A DNA stretch of 5,946 nucleotides from NCBI GenBank assembly GCA_029864805.1, contig JAOTSS010000084.1:1-5946 (forward strand), in the 5' to 3' direction. The translations under genes were made by a program, and so were the position numbers. The notes beneath the pieces were generated by a model, which saw only the letters and a list, made by a program, of their open reading frames with translations, did no database searches and had not been told where the DNA came from. The stretch is from Candidatus Nitrosopumilus sp. GTDB taxonomy: Archaea > Thermoproteota > Nitrososphaeria > Nitrososphaerales > Nitrosopumilaceae. This document shows positions 5,329-5,946 of the stretch, one piece after another (the first letter of the stretch is position 1; each line of letters opens with the position of its first letter).

Positions 5329-5636
5329 CCATAATCTACATATCTGTCATATCTAGTCTCGACATCCTTATTTCCTCCTGATTTTATTTTCTCATATTCT
5401 TCATTTTTTCTAAATTCTATGTATTTGATAATGTCTGAAAATCCATCTTCTTTTGGATAAGATTCAAAAACTGGTTCTATTTTTCTTAAAAATTCTAGTG
5501 TCTTTTCTCTGTATTCTTCTCTTGTTGGCTTTTTGATCCCTTTCATTCTGAACCAAATCACTGCCCAACTTGAGCCTACAACATGTGGCAATAAATCAAA
5601 TGCTCTTTGAATCTCAAAACGCTCGTCGTTTCTCAT
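5325..5636 (-). CDS. Hypothetical protein downstream of hemB
   Basis: The 103-residue protein is soluble and rich in charged residues, and I do not recognise its family. It begins MRNDERFEIQRAFDLLPHVV, has a hydrophobic patch GSSWAVIWFRMKGIKKPT (about 21-38), then a helical Glu/Lys-rich centre (REEYREKTLEFLRKIEPVFE) and an Arg/Tyr/Asp-rich end (VETRYDRYVDYG). There is no cysteine, no signal peptide and no membrane helix. The ATG overlaps the hemB stop as ATGA (5633-5636), which strongly indicates the same transcript and coupled translation, and settles the start. A role connected with haem/corrinoid precursor synthesis is possible by association but is not shown by the sequence. It ends in a TAA overlapping the HD gene's TAG. 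Confidence 0.8.
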   Translation of the reverse strand: MRNDERFEIQRAFDLLPHVVGSSWAVIWFRMKGIKKPTREEYREKTLEFLRKIEPVFESYPKEDGFSDIIKYIEFRKNEEYEKIKSGGNKDVETRYDRYVDYG

Positions 5637-5946
5637 GATTCTTGAAGAAATTTTGAGGCAGATTTCGCAAAATATGTCACTATCATGTCTGCACCTGCTC
5701 TTTTAATTGAGTATAGTATTTCTTCTGTGATGTCTTTTTCATTAACATATCCTAATTGTGATGCAGCTTTTATCAATGCATACTCTCCAGAAACACTGTA
5801 TGCCGAAACTGGAATATTGAATTTTCTTCTAGTTTCTGCAATTAAATCTAAATAAGACAGCGCTGGTTTTATCATCACAATATCTACCCCTTCGTTTATG
5901 TCTGTTTCAACTTCCATCATAGCTTCTCTTGCATTTGTGTATGGAA
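5633..5946 (-). CDS. hemB: Porphobilinogen synthase (delta-aminolevulinic acid dehydratase), C-terminal part
   Basis: The gene enters from the right edge; its start is outside the window. The visible 103 residues (PYTNAREAMMEVETD onwards) match the C-terminal third of HemB, which joins two 5-aminolevulinate molecules to porphobilinogen, a precursor of haem, sirohaem and cobalamin. The Schiff-base lysine is present in VMIKPALSYLD (codon 5867-5869), as are the SAYSVSGEYALIKAA segment with the substrate-contact Ser and the closing IKRAGADMIVTYFAKSASKFL with the conserved Tyr. The frame extends upstream of the ATG at 5920 to the window edge with conserved HemB sequence (PYTNAREA), so that ATG is internal. 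Its TGA overlaps the start of the next gene by 4 bases, indicating an operon. Confidence 0.95.
   Translation of the reverse strand, partial: PYTNAREAMMEVETDINEGVDIVMIKPALSYLDLIAETRRKFNIPVSAYSVSGEYALIKAASQLGYVNEKDITEEILYSIKRAGADMIVTYFAKSASKFLQES

Overview
The window looks like chromosomal DNA of an ammonia-oxidising archaeon (Nitrososphaerota/Thaumarchaeota, Nitrosopumilus-like). This is inferred from several traits together: AT-rich DNA; starts preceded by an archaeal TATA box about 20-28 nt upstream with almost no 5' leader; a tRNA-Leu interrupted by a short intron at the archaeal position 37/38; an RPA-type OB-fold protein; a Lys/Ala/Pro-rich repeat tail; and several small, lineage-typical hypothetical proteins. 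No taxonomic search could be run.

Layout. Positions 1-243 hold the 3' end of a gene whose protein tail is a nearly perfect nine-residue tandem repeat (KPAKTAAKK). Positions 293-898 encode a two-helix membrane-anchored protein of unknown function. Positions 1116-2561 encode a complete DASS/SLC13-family transporter, probably for dicarboxylates. Immediately after it, on the minus strand (about 3190 down to 2558), lies a decayed tyrosine recombinase (integrase). It can be read through only by allowing three single-base T losses and one stop codon, and its C-terminal catalytic half is missing. Next on the minus strand is a small OB-fold/RPA-like single-stranded DNA-binding protein (3209-3523), then on the plus strand an intron-containing tRNA-Leu(CAA) (3644-3744). 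A 40-residue C2H2 zinc-finger protein (3781-3903, minus strand) is easily overlooked because a longer non-coding frame covers it.

From 4090 a two-gene plus-strand operon encodes a VTT/DedA-like membrane protein (TTG start) and, with zero spacing, an HD-domain metal-dependent phosphohydrolase. It converges with a minus-strand operon entering from the right edge: the C-terminus of porphobilinogen synthase (hemB), overlapping by ATGA a conserved-looking 103-residue protein of unknown function. The two operons meet with overlapping stop codons.

How the parts work together. Most of the window is housekeeping: haem biosynthesis, tRNA, DNA-binding protein and membrane proteins. The accessory signal is the dead integrase between the transporter and the OB-fold gene, a trace of a former mobile element. 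I see no intact novel multi-gene system. The observations most worth a second look are the integrase fossil, the unannotated zinc-finger gene, the tRNA intron with a weak bulge-helix-bulge, and the homogeneous repeat array.
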